Positions 1-6,187 are shown, counted from the stretch's first letter. The stretch is DNA of 14,811 nucleotides from CAYSZB01 sp964435475 (GCA_964435475.1 CAYSZB010000056.1:1-14811), one strand, 5' to 3'. Notes: generated from the letters alone by a model not told the origin. Numbers and translations are program-made.

Positions 1-1080
1 CTGTTTGCCAGCGGGATGGGCGTGGACCTGGCGGCTTTTGCGACAGCCTTCTCGGTGCGCTCGTTTTTGGGGATCATTGCCCCATTTTTAGCTGCCTTCG
101 CTGACACGCGCGGGCGTAAAGCCGGCATGCTGCTGGGGATGGGGATCTTCACCCTGGGGTGTGGAATCGTGGCGATCTGGCCGGGTTTCCTGACCTTCGT
201 AATCGCCTCGACGCTGGTGGTGATCGGCAACGGGGTTTTTATCCCTTCGATGCAGGCCTACCTGGGCGACCATGTGCCTTTTGAAAAGCGGGGCGCCGTC
301 CTTTCGATCACCGAGCTGAGCTGGGCGCTGGCTTTTATCATCGGTGTGCCTGTTTTGGGTGCGCTGCTGACCAAAACAAGCTGGTCGGCGCCCTTTATCC
401 TGCTGGCGGGGCTGAGCCTGGTATTTGCTGGCGGGCTGGTCAGGGTGGTGCCATCCGACAAAGCGCGCCTGGCAAACAGCGAGCCAATGCTCAAAAACCT
501 CAAGATGGTGGCAAAATCCTGGCCGGCGATCGCCGGGTTATTGATGGGGATCGCTTTTGTCGGCGCCAATGAGTCGGTCAACCTGGTTTTCGGGGTGTGG
601 ATCGAAGACAATTTTGGGCTGGCATTCGCCACGCTAAGCATCGCCTCGGTGGTGATCGGGGCTTCGGAATTGGGATCAGAGCTGCTTTCGGCACTAATCA
701 TCGACCGGCTGGGAAAAAGACGCGCCATCCTGGTTTCACTGGTGCTGAACTGCCTAGTGGTGGCGCTGCTGCCGCTGGGCGGGCAAAAGTTGTGGCTGGC
801 GATCATGGGACTGGCGCTGTTTTACATCACCTTTGAGTTCGCCCTGATCAGCTTGATGACGCTGATGAGCGAGGTGGTGCCCAATGCCAGAGCAACGGTG
901 ATCGCCGCGACGATCGCCTGTTTCTCGCTGGGGCGGATGCTGGGGGCGCTGGTGGCACCCGGGCTGTATGGGGTCAGTTTCTGGGCGTCGTGCCTGGCGG
1001 CGGTGGGGTTAAACTTCATTGCCATGCTGCTGTTGACGGGAATCAAGGTTAAAGAAAACCAGACCACCCCGGCTGTCTGA
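1..1080 (+). CDS. Major facilitator superfamily transporter, 5'-truncated by window edge
   Basis: This is the 3' part of an integral-membrane secondary transporter of the MFS fold. The frame is open from base 1, so the gene starts upstream; the ATG at 16 is internal. About 359 residues are visible, against roughly 400 for a 12-helix MFS protein, so probably only the first helix is missing. Just after a hydrophobic helix comes a motif-A-like loop, FADTRGRKAG, matching the G-x3-D-R-x-G-R-R signature between helices 2 and 3. Around the middle, a polar stretch (SDKARLANSEPMLKNLKMV) fits the cytoplasmic loop between the two six-helix halves. A second, weaker loop IIDRLGKRRA occurs in the C-terminal half, as expected from the internal duplication. 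The substrate cannot be told from sequence; drug or sugar efflux are both possible. The next gene starts 64 bp downstream on the same strand and could be cotranscribed. Confidence 0.9.
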   Translation: MFASGMGVDLAAFATAFSVRSFLGIIAPFLAAFADTRGRKAGMLLGMGIFTLGCGIVAIWPGFLTFVIASTLVVIGNGVFIPSMQAYLGDHVPFEKRGAVLSITELSWALAFIIGVPVLGALLTKTSWSAPFILLAGLSLVFAGGLVRVVPSDKARLANSEPMLKNLKMVAKSWPAIAGLLMGIAFVGANESVNLVFGVWIEDNFGLAFATLSIASVVIGASELGSELLSALIIDRLGKRRAILVSLVLNCLVVALLPLGGQKLWLAIMGLALFYITFEFALISLMTLMSEVVPNARATVIAATIACFSLGRMLGALVAPGLYGVSFWASCLAAVGLNFIAMLLLTGIKVKENQTTPAV

Positions 1081-1144
1081 TAAAATTAGCCTGTCAGGGT
1101 TGAATGATTGGCCAAGGCCAGTTAATCAACCTCAAAAAGGACCC

Positions 1145-2821
1145 ATGCGCAACCGCCTGTTGATTCTTTTAATATTTTCGTTATTTGTGTTCAGCTTTGT
1201 ACCCCCAGCCAACACGGCGACCGGCTCGGATTCACCTGAGTTGGTGGTGGTCGATGTGCGGTATGCAACGCGGGAAGAACTGAGCTACCTGTCCACCCAT
1301 TATGACCTGTGGCAGGTCAACCCCCAGGAAAGTACAGCCAAATTGATGATCAGCCAGAAGGAATTCGCGGAATTGAGCGAACTGGGTTTTGAAATTACGC
1401 TGGATGAGCAGAATACCATTCTGGTGAACAGCGGTTGGGAAATGCTGCCCGGGCAGAGGGCTGGTGTACCCGGGCTTCCCTGTTACCGCACAGTGGACGA
1501 GATATTTGCCGATGCCGAAACACTGGCAACCAGCCACCCGACCCTGGCACAGTGGGTCGACATTGGCGACTCGTGGGAAAAAATGCAGTACGGGGCGGGG
1601 TATGGGCACGACATACGGGTGTTGGTGCTGAGCAACCAGAAGATGGGCGGGGAAAAGGCCAAGATCCTGATCAACAGCGGGCTGCATGCCCGCGAGCTGG
1701 CACCGGTGGAACTGAACATGCGCCTGGCGGAATACCTGGTGGACCATTACGGTCTGGATGCCGACATCACCTGGTTGTTAGATTATAACGAGGTTCATTT
1801 GCTGCTGGTCTCCAACCCGGATGGGCGGGTGCAGGTGGAGAACACAGGGTTTTTATGGCGCAAGAACACCAATGAGAACTACTGCGGTCCAACCTCTACC
1901 AGTAGGGGCGCAGACCTGAACCGGAACTTCGATTTCCACTGGGATGGCGGTTACTCCAGCACCAACCCCTGCGACCCTTCATATAGGGGACCAAGCCCGC
2001 TTTCCGAACCCGAATCCCAGGCGATCAGCTCATACGAATTGGCGTTGTTTGAAGACCAGCGCGGACCAGAAGATGACGACCCGGCACCTCTTGACACGAC
2101 AGGAATGTTCATCGACCTGCATAGTTATGGGAACCTGGTGCTGTGGCCATATGGATTTGATTTCACGAGCACTGCGCCAAATAACACACCATTGCAAACT
2201 CTGGGTCGAAAGCTGGCATATTTTAACCAATATGCACCGATCCAGGCTAATGTTCTTTACCCGGCATCCGGCGCAACCGATGATTTTGCCTACGGCACAC
2301 TGGGGATTGCCAGCTATACGATCGAAATGGGCTCAGAATTTTTCCAGGACTGCACCACCTTTGAGAGTACCATCTACCCGGACAACCTGGATGCGCTGAT
2401 CTATGCCCTCAAGTCTGCCCGCCGCCCGTACCAGACACCTGCCGGACCGGACGTCCTGACAATTTCAGTTCCCGCTGGACAGCTGCCGTTTAACCAGTCC
2501 TTCGTTGTAGGTGCAGAATTGGACGACACTTTTTATTGGACATCCAACGGGTATGAGCCGACGCAAAACATACAGGTAGTGCGTGCCAGCATTGACACGC
2601 CTCCTTGGGACGCAGGTCAACTCTTCGCACTGCAGGCGGTAGACGGCACGTTTGATGAGAAAAACGAAGATGTCAGCGGAACGATCAGCACGATCGGGCT
2701 GGTTGGCGGAAGGCATACCCTCTTTGTGCAGGGGCAGGACGCTGCAGGAAACTGGGGTGCGGTCAGCGCGGTCTTTTTTGAGACCGAATATGGCTATTAC
2801 TTCCCATTGAGTTTTCGGTAA
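1145..2821 (+). CDS. Secreted M14-family zinc carboxypeptidase
   Basis: This is a predicted exported zinc metallocarboxypeptidase that removes C-terminal residues from peptides. I start it at the ATG at 1145, preceded by AAAAAGGA with 5-nt spacing; an in-frame TTG at 1100 would only bury the signal peptide. Residues 1-25 are Met, basic residues, then a strongly hydrophobic core, a Sec signal peptide. About 30-100 resembles a small prodomain-like region. The catalytic domain spans about 110-430: zinc ligands H181 and E184 (GLHARE) and H326 (DLHSYG), substrate-binding R239 and N259-R260 (DLNRNF), and catalytic E394 (YTIEMGS). All M14 key residues are therefore present. Residues about 302-316 are an acidic Asp/Glu/Pro-rich insertion. 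Residues 435-545 look like a beta-rich accessory domain, and the protein ends in YYFPLSFR. At 558 residues it is longer than a minimal carboxypeptidase because of these additions. dck follows after 35 bp. Confidence 0.92.
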   Translation: MRNRLLILLIFSLFVFSFVPPANTATGSDSPELVVVDVRYATREELSYLSTHYDLWQVNPQESTAKLMISQKEFAELSELGFEITLDEQNTILVNSGWEMLPGQRAGVPGLPCYRTVDEIFADAETLATSHPTLAQWVDIGDSWEKMQYGAGYGHDIRVLVLSNQKMGGEKAKILINSGLHARELAPVELNMRLAEYLVDHYGLDADITWLLDYNEVHLLLVSNPDGRVQVENTGFLWRKNTNENYCGPTSTSRGADLNRNFDFHWDGGYSSTNPCDPSYRGPSPLSEPESQAISSYELALFEDQRGPEDDDPAPLDTTGMFIDLHSYGNLVLWPYGFDFTSTAPNNTPLQTLGRKLAYFNQYAPIQANVLYPASGATDDFAYGTLGIASYTIEMGSEFFQDCTTFESTIYPDNLDALIYALKSARRPYQTPAGPDVLTISVPAGQLPFNQSFVVGAELDDTFYWTSNGYEPTQNIQVVRASIDTPPWDAGQLFALQAVDGTFDEKNEDVSGTISTIGLVGGRHTLFVQGQDAAGNWGAVSAVFFETEYGYYFPLSFR

Positions 2822-2856
2822 GCATTGGATGATAGAAATTAAACCAAAGGATCGAA

Positions 2857-3489
2857 ATGGATAAATTCATCGTTGTGGCAGGAAACATCGGGGTGGGCAA
2901 ATCGACCCTGGTGGGCATGTTGAGTGAACATCTCGGCTGGCGGCCTTTTTTTGAACCGGTGACCGACAACCCCTACCTGGCGGATTTCTACAAGGACATG
3001 CAAGCCTGGGGATTTCATTCCCAGGTATACTTCCTGACCCGCCGCCTGCGCATCCACCACCAGCTTTTGAGTGTTGATGGTTACGTCATCCAGGACCGCA
3101 GTGTATATGAGGACGCCGAGATTTTTGCACACAACCTGTACCTGCAAGGCGCGATCAACGAACGGGACTACCTGACCTACCAGGACCTGTACCATGTGTT
3201 ATGTGAATTCCTGCCGCCGCCCAACCTGGTGATCTACCTGAAAGCCTCCGTGGAAACCCTGCTTGGACGCATCAAGACACGCGGCAGGGATTATGAACGC
3301 TCGATCAGCGCAGAATACCTGGGGCAACTTAACAACCTTTACACCGAATGGATCGGCGGTTTCAATGTTTGCCCCATCCTGACAGTGCCCAGCGACGACC
3401 TGGATTTCGTATCCAAACCCAGTCACCTGGCATTGATCATGGAAAAGGTCAATGATATGTTGACCGGCAAGGAACAGGTCAGTTTTTAA
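2857..3489 (+). CDS. dck: Deoxynucleoside kinase, deoxyadenosine/deoxycytidine kinase type
   Basis: This cytoplasmic salvage enzyme phosphorylates deoxynucleosides to 5'-monophosphates with a nucleoside triphosphate. The 210-residue length is typical of the bacterial dNK family. The P-loop is GNIGVGKST (9-17), the E33-P region follows, and D80-R81-S82 is the DRS motif of the Dck/dAK branch, inside QDRSVYEDAEIFA. The arginine-rich lid is RGRDYER (142-148). WIGGFNVCPIL (165-175) closely resembles the same stretch I recall in Bacillus Dck. These features separate it from the Dgk-type paralogue at 5492-6133, which has SDYTFDK instead of DRS. The start has an AAAGGA ribosome site 5 nt upstream. 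The gene sits 35 bp after the carboxypeptidase and may share its transcript. Whether dA or dC is preferred cannot be read from sequence. Confidence 0.88.
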   Translation: MDKFIVVAGNIGVGKSTLVGMLSEHLGWRPFFEPVTDNPYLADFYKDMQAWGFHSQVYFLTRRLRIHHQLLSVDGYVIQDRSVYEDAEIFAHNLYLQGAINERDYLTYQDLYHVLCEFLPPPNLVIYLKASVETLLGRIKTRGRDYERSISAEYLGQLNNLYTEWIGGFNVCPILTVPSDDLDFVSKPSHLALIMEKVNDMLTGKEQVSF

Positions 3490-3498
3490 CCCCAAAGT

Positions 3499-3530
3499 AA
3501 CTGAAAGCCCTGAGAGTTTTAGTTTCAGTT
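3499..3530. repeat. Inverted repeat between convergent dck and spoVS
   Basis: Eight bases, AACTGAAA at 3499-3506, are mirrored by TTTCAGTT at 3523-3530, with a 16-nt loop. It lies in the 66-bp gap between the stop codons of two convergent genes. That position suggests a bidirectional terminator, but neither strand has a clear T-run after the stem and the stem is AT-rich. I give it as a weak candidate only. Confidence 0.25.
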
Positions 3531-3555
3531 CATCCTAAATCAAGAGAGTAATGGG

Positions 3556-3933
3556 TCACTCTTCGAGGGTTGGTTTATCCAGCTTTTCCAGGTCATCCAG
3601 TTTTTCAAGATCATCCAGGTCATCCAACTCGTCCAGACCATCCAGCTCGTCCAGATCCCGGGGAATTTCTTCGCCACGTGGGGAAACGATGAACCTGACG
3701 GCTGTACGCACCTTTTCATCGATGGTCACGTCAACGAATTCCGGCAGACACACGATCTCAATACCGTCGTTGACCAAATAACCATCTGCCAGGATGATGG
3801 CCTTGACTGCCTGGTTGACCGCTCCGGCGCCAATGGCCTGCACTTCGCAATACCGGAGTTCCCGCATAACGCCTGCAATAGCCCCTGCAACAGCAGCGGT
3901 GCGGGAGGTGGCTGAGACTTTTATGATATTCAT
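3556..3933 (-). CDS. spoVS: SpoVS-family protein with a repetitive acidic C-terminal tail
   Basis: Residues 1-86 match the small SpoVS family. Recognisable pieces are the N-terminal MNIIKVSATS, the central EVQAIGAGAVNQAVKAI, and IEIVCLPEFVDVTIDEK...RTAVRFIVSPRG. SpoVS is a stage V sporulation protein in Bacillus, but relatives occur widely in bacteria that do not sporulate. Its Alba-like fold suggests nucleic-acid binding, although its biochemical role is poorly defined. The usual length is about 86 residues; this one has 125. The extra 35 or so residues are a low-complexity acidic tail (see the repeat entry). The start is well supported by an AGGGAG ribosome site 8 nt before the ATG. It is read away from the DnaA-box region and has a candidate promoter inside it. 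Family assignment is confident; function is not. Confidence 0.88.
   Translation of the reverse strand: MNIIKVSATSRTAAVAGAIAGVMRELRYCEVQAIGAGAVNQAVKAIILADGYLVNDGIEIVCLPEFVDVTIDEKVRTAVRFIVSPRGEEIPRDLDELDGLDELDDLDDLEKLDDLEKLDKPTLEE
3574..3657 (-). repeat. In-frame trinucleotide-phase repeat coding (Leu-Asp/Glu-x)n
   Basis: Within the spoVS reading frame, residues 94-120 have leucine at every third position: 94, 97, 100, 103, 106, 109, 112, 115 and 118. The two residues between are nearly all Asp or Glu, with one Gly and some Lys. At the DNA level this is a degenerate 9-bp repeat of GAT/GAC/CTG codons (TCATCCAGG-like on the plus strand). The low complexity suggests expansion by slippage or unequal recombination. 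Confidence 0.85.
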
Positions 3934-3998
3934 GGTATGCTCCCTTGATCAAAGCAACAATTGGAACCCATTTGCCCAGGGGTATTTTCTTTTTTTTA

Positions 3999-4032
3999 AC
4001 TTGATTTAATGTTATTGTACAAGAAATCAAGT
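3999..4032. repeat. 9-bp perfect inverted repeat overlapping the spoVS promoter
   Basis: ACTTGATTT at 3999-4007 is mirrored by AAATCAAGT at 4024-4032, with a 16-nt loop. The arms bracket the proposed spoVS -10 box (4014-4019), and one arm covers the expected transcription start near 4007. It could be an operator or part of the origin structure. The region is AT-rich, so chance cannot be excluded. Confidence 0.45.
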
Positions 4033-4042
4033 CCAGAATCAA
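4014..4042 (-). promoter_or_regulatory. Candidate sigma-70-type promoter for spoVS
   Basis: Read on the minus strand, TTGATT (4042-4037) is followed by a 17-bp spacer and TACAAT (4019-4014). The matches to TTGACA and TATAAT are 4/6 and 5/6. The predicted start is near 4007, giving a leader of about 74 nt before the ATG. A GANTC site (GAATC, 4036-4040) overlaps the -35 element. Confidence 0.45.
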
Positions 4043-4103
4043 GCACCAATTTGGATATAGGAGGTGGTATTTTTTTGACTTGAGAGAGGGGAACCTTGTC
4101 CCC

Positions 4104-4154
4104 AAATAATTAACTCTATATCATTATTAATGGTTAATGTAGTCGTAGCAGTAG
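4104..4154 (+). other. AT-rich unwinding-like tract followed by a TAG triplet (DnaA-trio-like) run
   Basis: Bases 4104-4140 are almost entirely A and T, with only a few isolated G or C. They lead directly into TAG-TCG-TAG-CAG-TAG at 4140-4154, in strict triplet phase. A GGGC spacer (4155-4158) and a reverse DnaA-like box TGGGGATAA (4159-4167) follow. In the Bacillus origin the same strand reads 5'-TAG/TAA triplets, GC-rich spacer, TGTGGATAA-3', so order and orientation agree. Three of five triplets are exact TAG and four of five have the central A. Confidence 0.5.
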
Positions 4155-4158
4155 GGGC

Positions 4159-4282
4159 TGGGGATAAGTGGAGAAACAGTAAATATACGGGTCAAAACAC
4201 CACATGTATGGATACCTTGAGGGCTGATTTCCATATGTGGTGGTGCTTTTGGATAATTCTCTCCACAGGCAGATGGGGATAA
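4159..4282 (-). promoter_or_regulatory. Three reverse-orientation near-consensus DnaA boxes
   Basis: Three 9-mers on the minus strand differ from TTATCCACA at one base: TTATCCCCA at 4159-4167, TTATCCAAA at 4248-4256 and TTATCCCCA at 4274-4282. The last extends on the plus strand to TGGGGATAAACTC, which mirrors GAGTTTATCCACA at 4383-4394 apart from one base, so the outer sites form a long imperfect inverted pair. Confidence 0.6.
4198..4242. repeat. Bulged hairpin inside the candidate origin
   Basis: CACCACAT (4198-4205) pairs with ATGTGGTG (4235-4242). The pairing continues as ATGG/CCAT after a two-base bulge, giving about 12 bp around a 19-nt loop (4212-4230). There is no T-run and no gene ends nearby, so a terminator is unlikely. 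A protein-binding or structural role in the origin is possible. Confidence 0.5.
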
Positions 4283-4385
4283 ACTCAAGGACGATTCTGT
4301 AGGAGGAGACCGGATATTGAATTTGGCCAGAAAATCAACGTTATTACTGGAGCCATCCCCAGTTTAATAGATAATTTGTGCGAGT

Positions 4386-4435
4386 TTATCCACAATTGGG
4401 GAAAGTTATCCACAGTTTTCCCCAAGTTATCCACA
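4386..4435 (+). promoter_or_regulatory. Three perfect DnaA boxes in tandem
   Basis: TTATCCACA occurs exactly at 4386-4394, 4406-4414 and 4427-4435, all in the same orientation. Start-to-start spacing is 20 and 21 bp, about two helical turns, so all three face the same side of the helix. The second and third lie in a 17-base direct repeat, aagttatccacagtttt. Three exact copies within 50 bp is far above chance and is the strongest sign that DnaA binds here. Confidence 0.85.
4396..4425. repeat. Perfect 9-bp inverted repeat centred on the middle DnaA box
   Basis: TTGGGGAAA (4396-4404) pairs with TTTCCCCAA (4417-4425). The 12-nt loop contains the second DnaA box (4406-4414). There is no T-run on either side, so it is a poor terminator for the minus-strand nucleotidyltransferase ending at 4467. 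Confidence 0.6.
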
Positions 4436-4466
4436 GTTTTTGGCTAATAAAGTGGAAAACAGCGGG

Positions 4467-5474
4467 TCAGAGACCGAAGCTGTTCTTGTATCCACCCAGA
4501 GTTGCTTCCACCTCGTCAAGGAAGGCGTCCAGGTTCGCAACATGACGCGGATGGTTCTCCTGGTTAAATTCCATGTAAGACAGGAAGTCAAGCCAGGCGG
4601 ATTTATGCTCTTGAACCTGCCACAAAGGCTTGACCGCCATGGACCAGGTTTCGAGCAGCATCCAGACGGTGAGGTAGGGCGTACCGCTATCCAGGAAGGC
4701 ATCAAAAGCATTTAAAAAGTAGGCATGCCGGCAGGGCTGCAGGTTGACCGGGCTGTTGGGCAATTTGCTGACAGCCAGCAAGGCATTGTGCCAGGGTTCG
4801 CGCCACTTGAGGAGTTCCTCACGGGTGGCCTGACCGGCTGAGAGCAAACCAAGCAGGCGTCCATGAAGCTCCGGCCTGGACAAAGCCTCGACGCGGGTTG
4901 GAAAATCGACCAGGAAACGGCGATTGGTCAGCCCGTTGCCCTGCAGGACAGCCACGCCATTTGCGGCAAGCCCAACCGCTTTGAAATACTGGTCAAACCA
5001 AAGGTTTGGCGCCAATTCCTGGGGGTTTTCAAGATCAAACCACAAGGAACGGGCCTGGTCGACCATGGGCAGAGAGCGGCCGTAGATGTATTCCGGCAGG
5101 TTAAATTGTGTGCCCACCCCAGCCTGGATGTATTCCATCCAGTGATCGGTATCATAAAGGATACTGGCGTGGGTGGAAAGCGCCCTGCCCAACCAGGGGT
5201 TAAGGCGCAGGCGTCGGGGTTGGGCATAGAATGCCTGGTGGTGGTGGACCATGTCCAGGGATATCTCCTGGCTGATGCGGGCGACCTCGCGTTCAAGCAG
5301 CGGCTGATCGCGATGGACTAGCACCAGGTCGATATCTGTGGCGCCGCCCAAGAGGGGTTCACCGTCCAAAACGGAACCGGCCAGGTAGACAGAAATGATG
5401 TCATCGTATTGCCGCAGGCTTTTGGTGACCTGGTCCCTGGCTAATTTCTGTAATAATTCCGGTGTGATACGCAT
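4467..5474 (-). CDS. Nucleotidyltransferase-domain protein (Pol-beta superfamily)
   Basis: The N-terminal 80 residues carry the nucleotidyltransferase signature: LAGSVLDGE with G33-S34, then DIDLVLV with catalytic carboxylates D47 and D49. D74 in SLDMV is a plausible third metal ligand. Such enzymes transfer a nucleotide from an NTP to a small molecule, protein or RNA; aminoglycoside adenylyltransferases and toxin-antitoxin MNT proteins are examples. The remaining 250 or so residues are probably helical and do not match a subfamily I can name, so the substrate is unknown. The start is supported by GAGGGAAAG just before the ATG. It lies 17 bp downstream of dgk on the same strand, so the two are almost certainly cotranscribed, and its stop codon is only 31 bp from the last DnaA box. 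No paired HEPN gene is seen, which argues against a toxin-antitoxin module. Confidence 0.75.
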   Translation of the reverse strand: MRITPELLQKLARDQVTKSLRQYDDIISVYLAGSVLDGEPLLGGATDIDLVLVHRDQPLLEREVARISQEISLDMVHHHQAFYAQPRRLRLNPWLGRALSTHASILYDTDHWMEYIQAGVGTQFNLPEYIYGRSLPMVDQARSLWFDLENPQELAPNLWFDQYFKAVGLAANGVAVLQGNGLTNRRFLVDFPTRVEALSRPELHGRLLGLLSAGQATREELLKWREPWHNALLAVSKLPNSPVNLQPCRHAYFLNAFDAFLDSGTPYLTVWMLLETWSMAVKPLWQVQEHKSAWLDFLSYMEFNQENHPRHVANLDAFLDEVEATLGGYKNSFGL

Positions 5475-5491
5475 CTTTCCCTCTTTCTGGG

Positions 5492-6133
5492 TCAGTTATG
5501 GGACAGGGGCAGGCTTTCCTGGTAAGGCGACATTTTCAGACTCTGGCGAATACGGTTTTCTACAAACGCAAGGTCTTCCTGGCGGCTGATGTAATTCAGG
5601 TTGTCCGTGTCGATGGTCAGCACCTTGAAGGGCAAGTCCGGGCTGGAGAAAAAGGCTTCGTAGGAGCGGTTTAACTGGTCAATGTAGTTGCGTTCCATCT
5701 CGCGTTCATAAGGACGATCGCGATGGGCAATGCGCTGCATAAGGACTTCGGTTTCTGCTCTTAAATAGACCACCAGGTCAGGCTGGGGAATTTTTTCGGC
5801 GAGGGCTTCATGTACCTTGTAGTACATGGCCAGCTCATCCCCCACCAGGTTGATGCGTGCAAAGAGGGAATCCTTGTCGAAAGTGTAGTCGGAAATGATC
5901 ATATGCCCGACGGACAGGGACTGGGGAATGGTCTTATTCTGCTGGTGGTAGCGGCTAAGCAGGAAAAATATCTGGGTCTGGAAGGCATAGCGCTGACGGT
6001 CGGAATAGAAATCACTCAAAAACGGATTTTCCTCGAAGACTTCCAACAGGAGGTCCGCCTGGAAAGCCTGGTGGATCAGCCTTGCCAGGGTGGTTTTACC
6101 CACACCGATCACGCCTTCAATGGCAACGTACAT
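5492..6133 (-). CDS. dgk: Deoxynucleoside kinase, deoxyguanosine kinase type
   Basis: This is the second salvage kinase in the window, 213 residues. It has the P-loop EGVIGVGKTTL (6-16), a Dgk-like SDYTFDKDSLFA (81-92) where the Dck branch has DRS, and a lid region HRDRPYEREME (137-147). Bacillus Dgk, as I recall it, carries ADYHIYKNVIFA at the same place, so I assign this copy to the deoxyguanosine branch. The start is the ATG at 6133, with GGGAG 8 nt upstream and the family-typical MYVAIEG start. The in-frame GTG at 6175 adds 14 unrelated residues and overlaps the likely promoter. It heads a two-gene unit with the nucleotidyltransferase. Together with dck it would cover purine and pyrimidine deoxynucleosides; in lactobacilli such pairs form heterodimers. 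Confidence 0.87.
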   Translation of the reverse strand: MYVAIEGVIGVGKTTLARLIHQAFQADLLLEVFEENPFLSDFYSDRQRYAFQTQIFFLLSRYHQQNKTIPQSLSVGHMIISDYTFDKDSLFARINLVGDELAMYYKVHEALAEKIPQPDLVVYLRAETEVLMQRIAHRDRPYEREMERNYIDQLNRSYEAFFSSPDLPFKVLTIDTDNLNYISRQEDLAFVENRIRQSLKMSPYQESLPLSHN

Positions 6134-6165
6134 ATCACATGCTCCCTTTTCCAATATGTGCCTGT

Positions 6166-6174
6166 AATATACCA
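6166..6174 (-). promoter_or_regulatory. Candidate extended -10 promoter for dgk
   Basis: On the minus strand TGG-TATATT (6174-6166) fits an extended -10 element, TGn followed by a 5/6 TATAAT match. There is no convincing -35 element; a T-rich stretch from the pepF terminator occupies that position. The expected start is near 6159, giving a 26-nt leader that contains the ribosome site. Confidence 0.4.
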
Positions 6175-6187
6175 CAACTGGTTTGAT

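Larger units (their letters stand above)
4100..4440. other. Candidate chromosomal replication origin (oriC)
   Basis: This covers the core of the 533-bp gene-free stretch 3934-4466, by far the longest in the window. From left to right it holds an AT-rich tract (4104-4140), a TAG-triplet tract (4140-4154), a short GC-rich spacer, a reverse DnaA-like box (4159-4167), a bulged hairpin (4198-4242), two more reverse one-mismatch boxes (4248-4256, 4274-4282), and three perfect forward TTATCCACA boxes (4386-4435). This order matches the bacterial unwinding layout described for Bacillus subtilis, where DnaA loads from boxes onto adjacent TAG-type trios next to the melting region. Against it, neither dnaA nor dnaN is in the window, and most flanking genes point toward the region. 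A DnaA-titrating or DnaA-reactivating locus is the main alternative. Confidence 0.62.

Noticed and set aside
258..806. 182-codon minus-strand open frame opposite the MFS gene
   Set aside because: The plus strand encodes clear MFS helices and motif A; the minus frame is a Ser/Thr/Pro-rich shadow.
1100..1144. TTG start for the carboxypeptidase
   Set aside because: It would put 15 polar residues before the signal peptide; the ATG at 1145 has a good ribosome site.
3574..3657. Tandem repeat as a mobile or CRISPR element
   Set aside because: The repeat is in frame, degenerate and codes for a regular Leu/Asp pattern; it is part of spoVS.
3948..4055. Imperfect 18-bp direct repeat, ATCAAAGCAACAATTGGA (3948) and ATCAAGCACCAATTTGGA (4038)
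   Set aside because: There are several differences and no known motif; not convincing beyond the AT-rich background, though a protein site cannot be excluded.
4386..4435. Short CRISPR-like array (repeats at about 20-bp intervals)
   Set aside because: The repeated unit is the 9-bp DnaA box; there are only three copies, the spacers are too short and there are no cas genes.
4467..5474. MNT/HEPN toxin-antitoxin module
   Set aside because: The nucleotidyltransferase is much longer than MNT antitoxins and no HEPN-like small gene is beside it.
6134..6175. GTG start for dgk 14 residues upstream
   Set aside because: It overlaps the likely promoter, and the ATG at 6133 has a ribosome site and the family-typical N-terminus.
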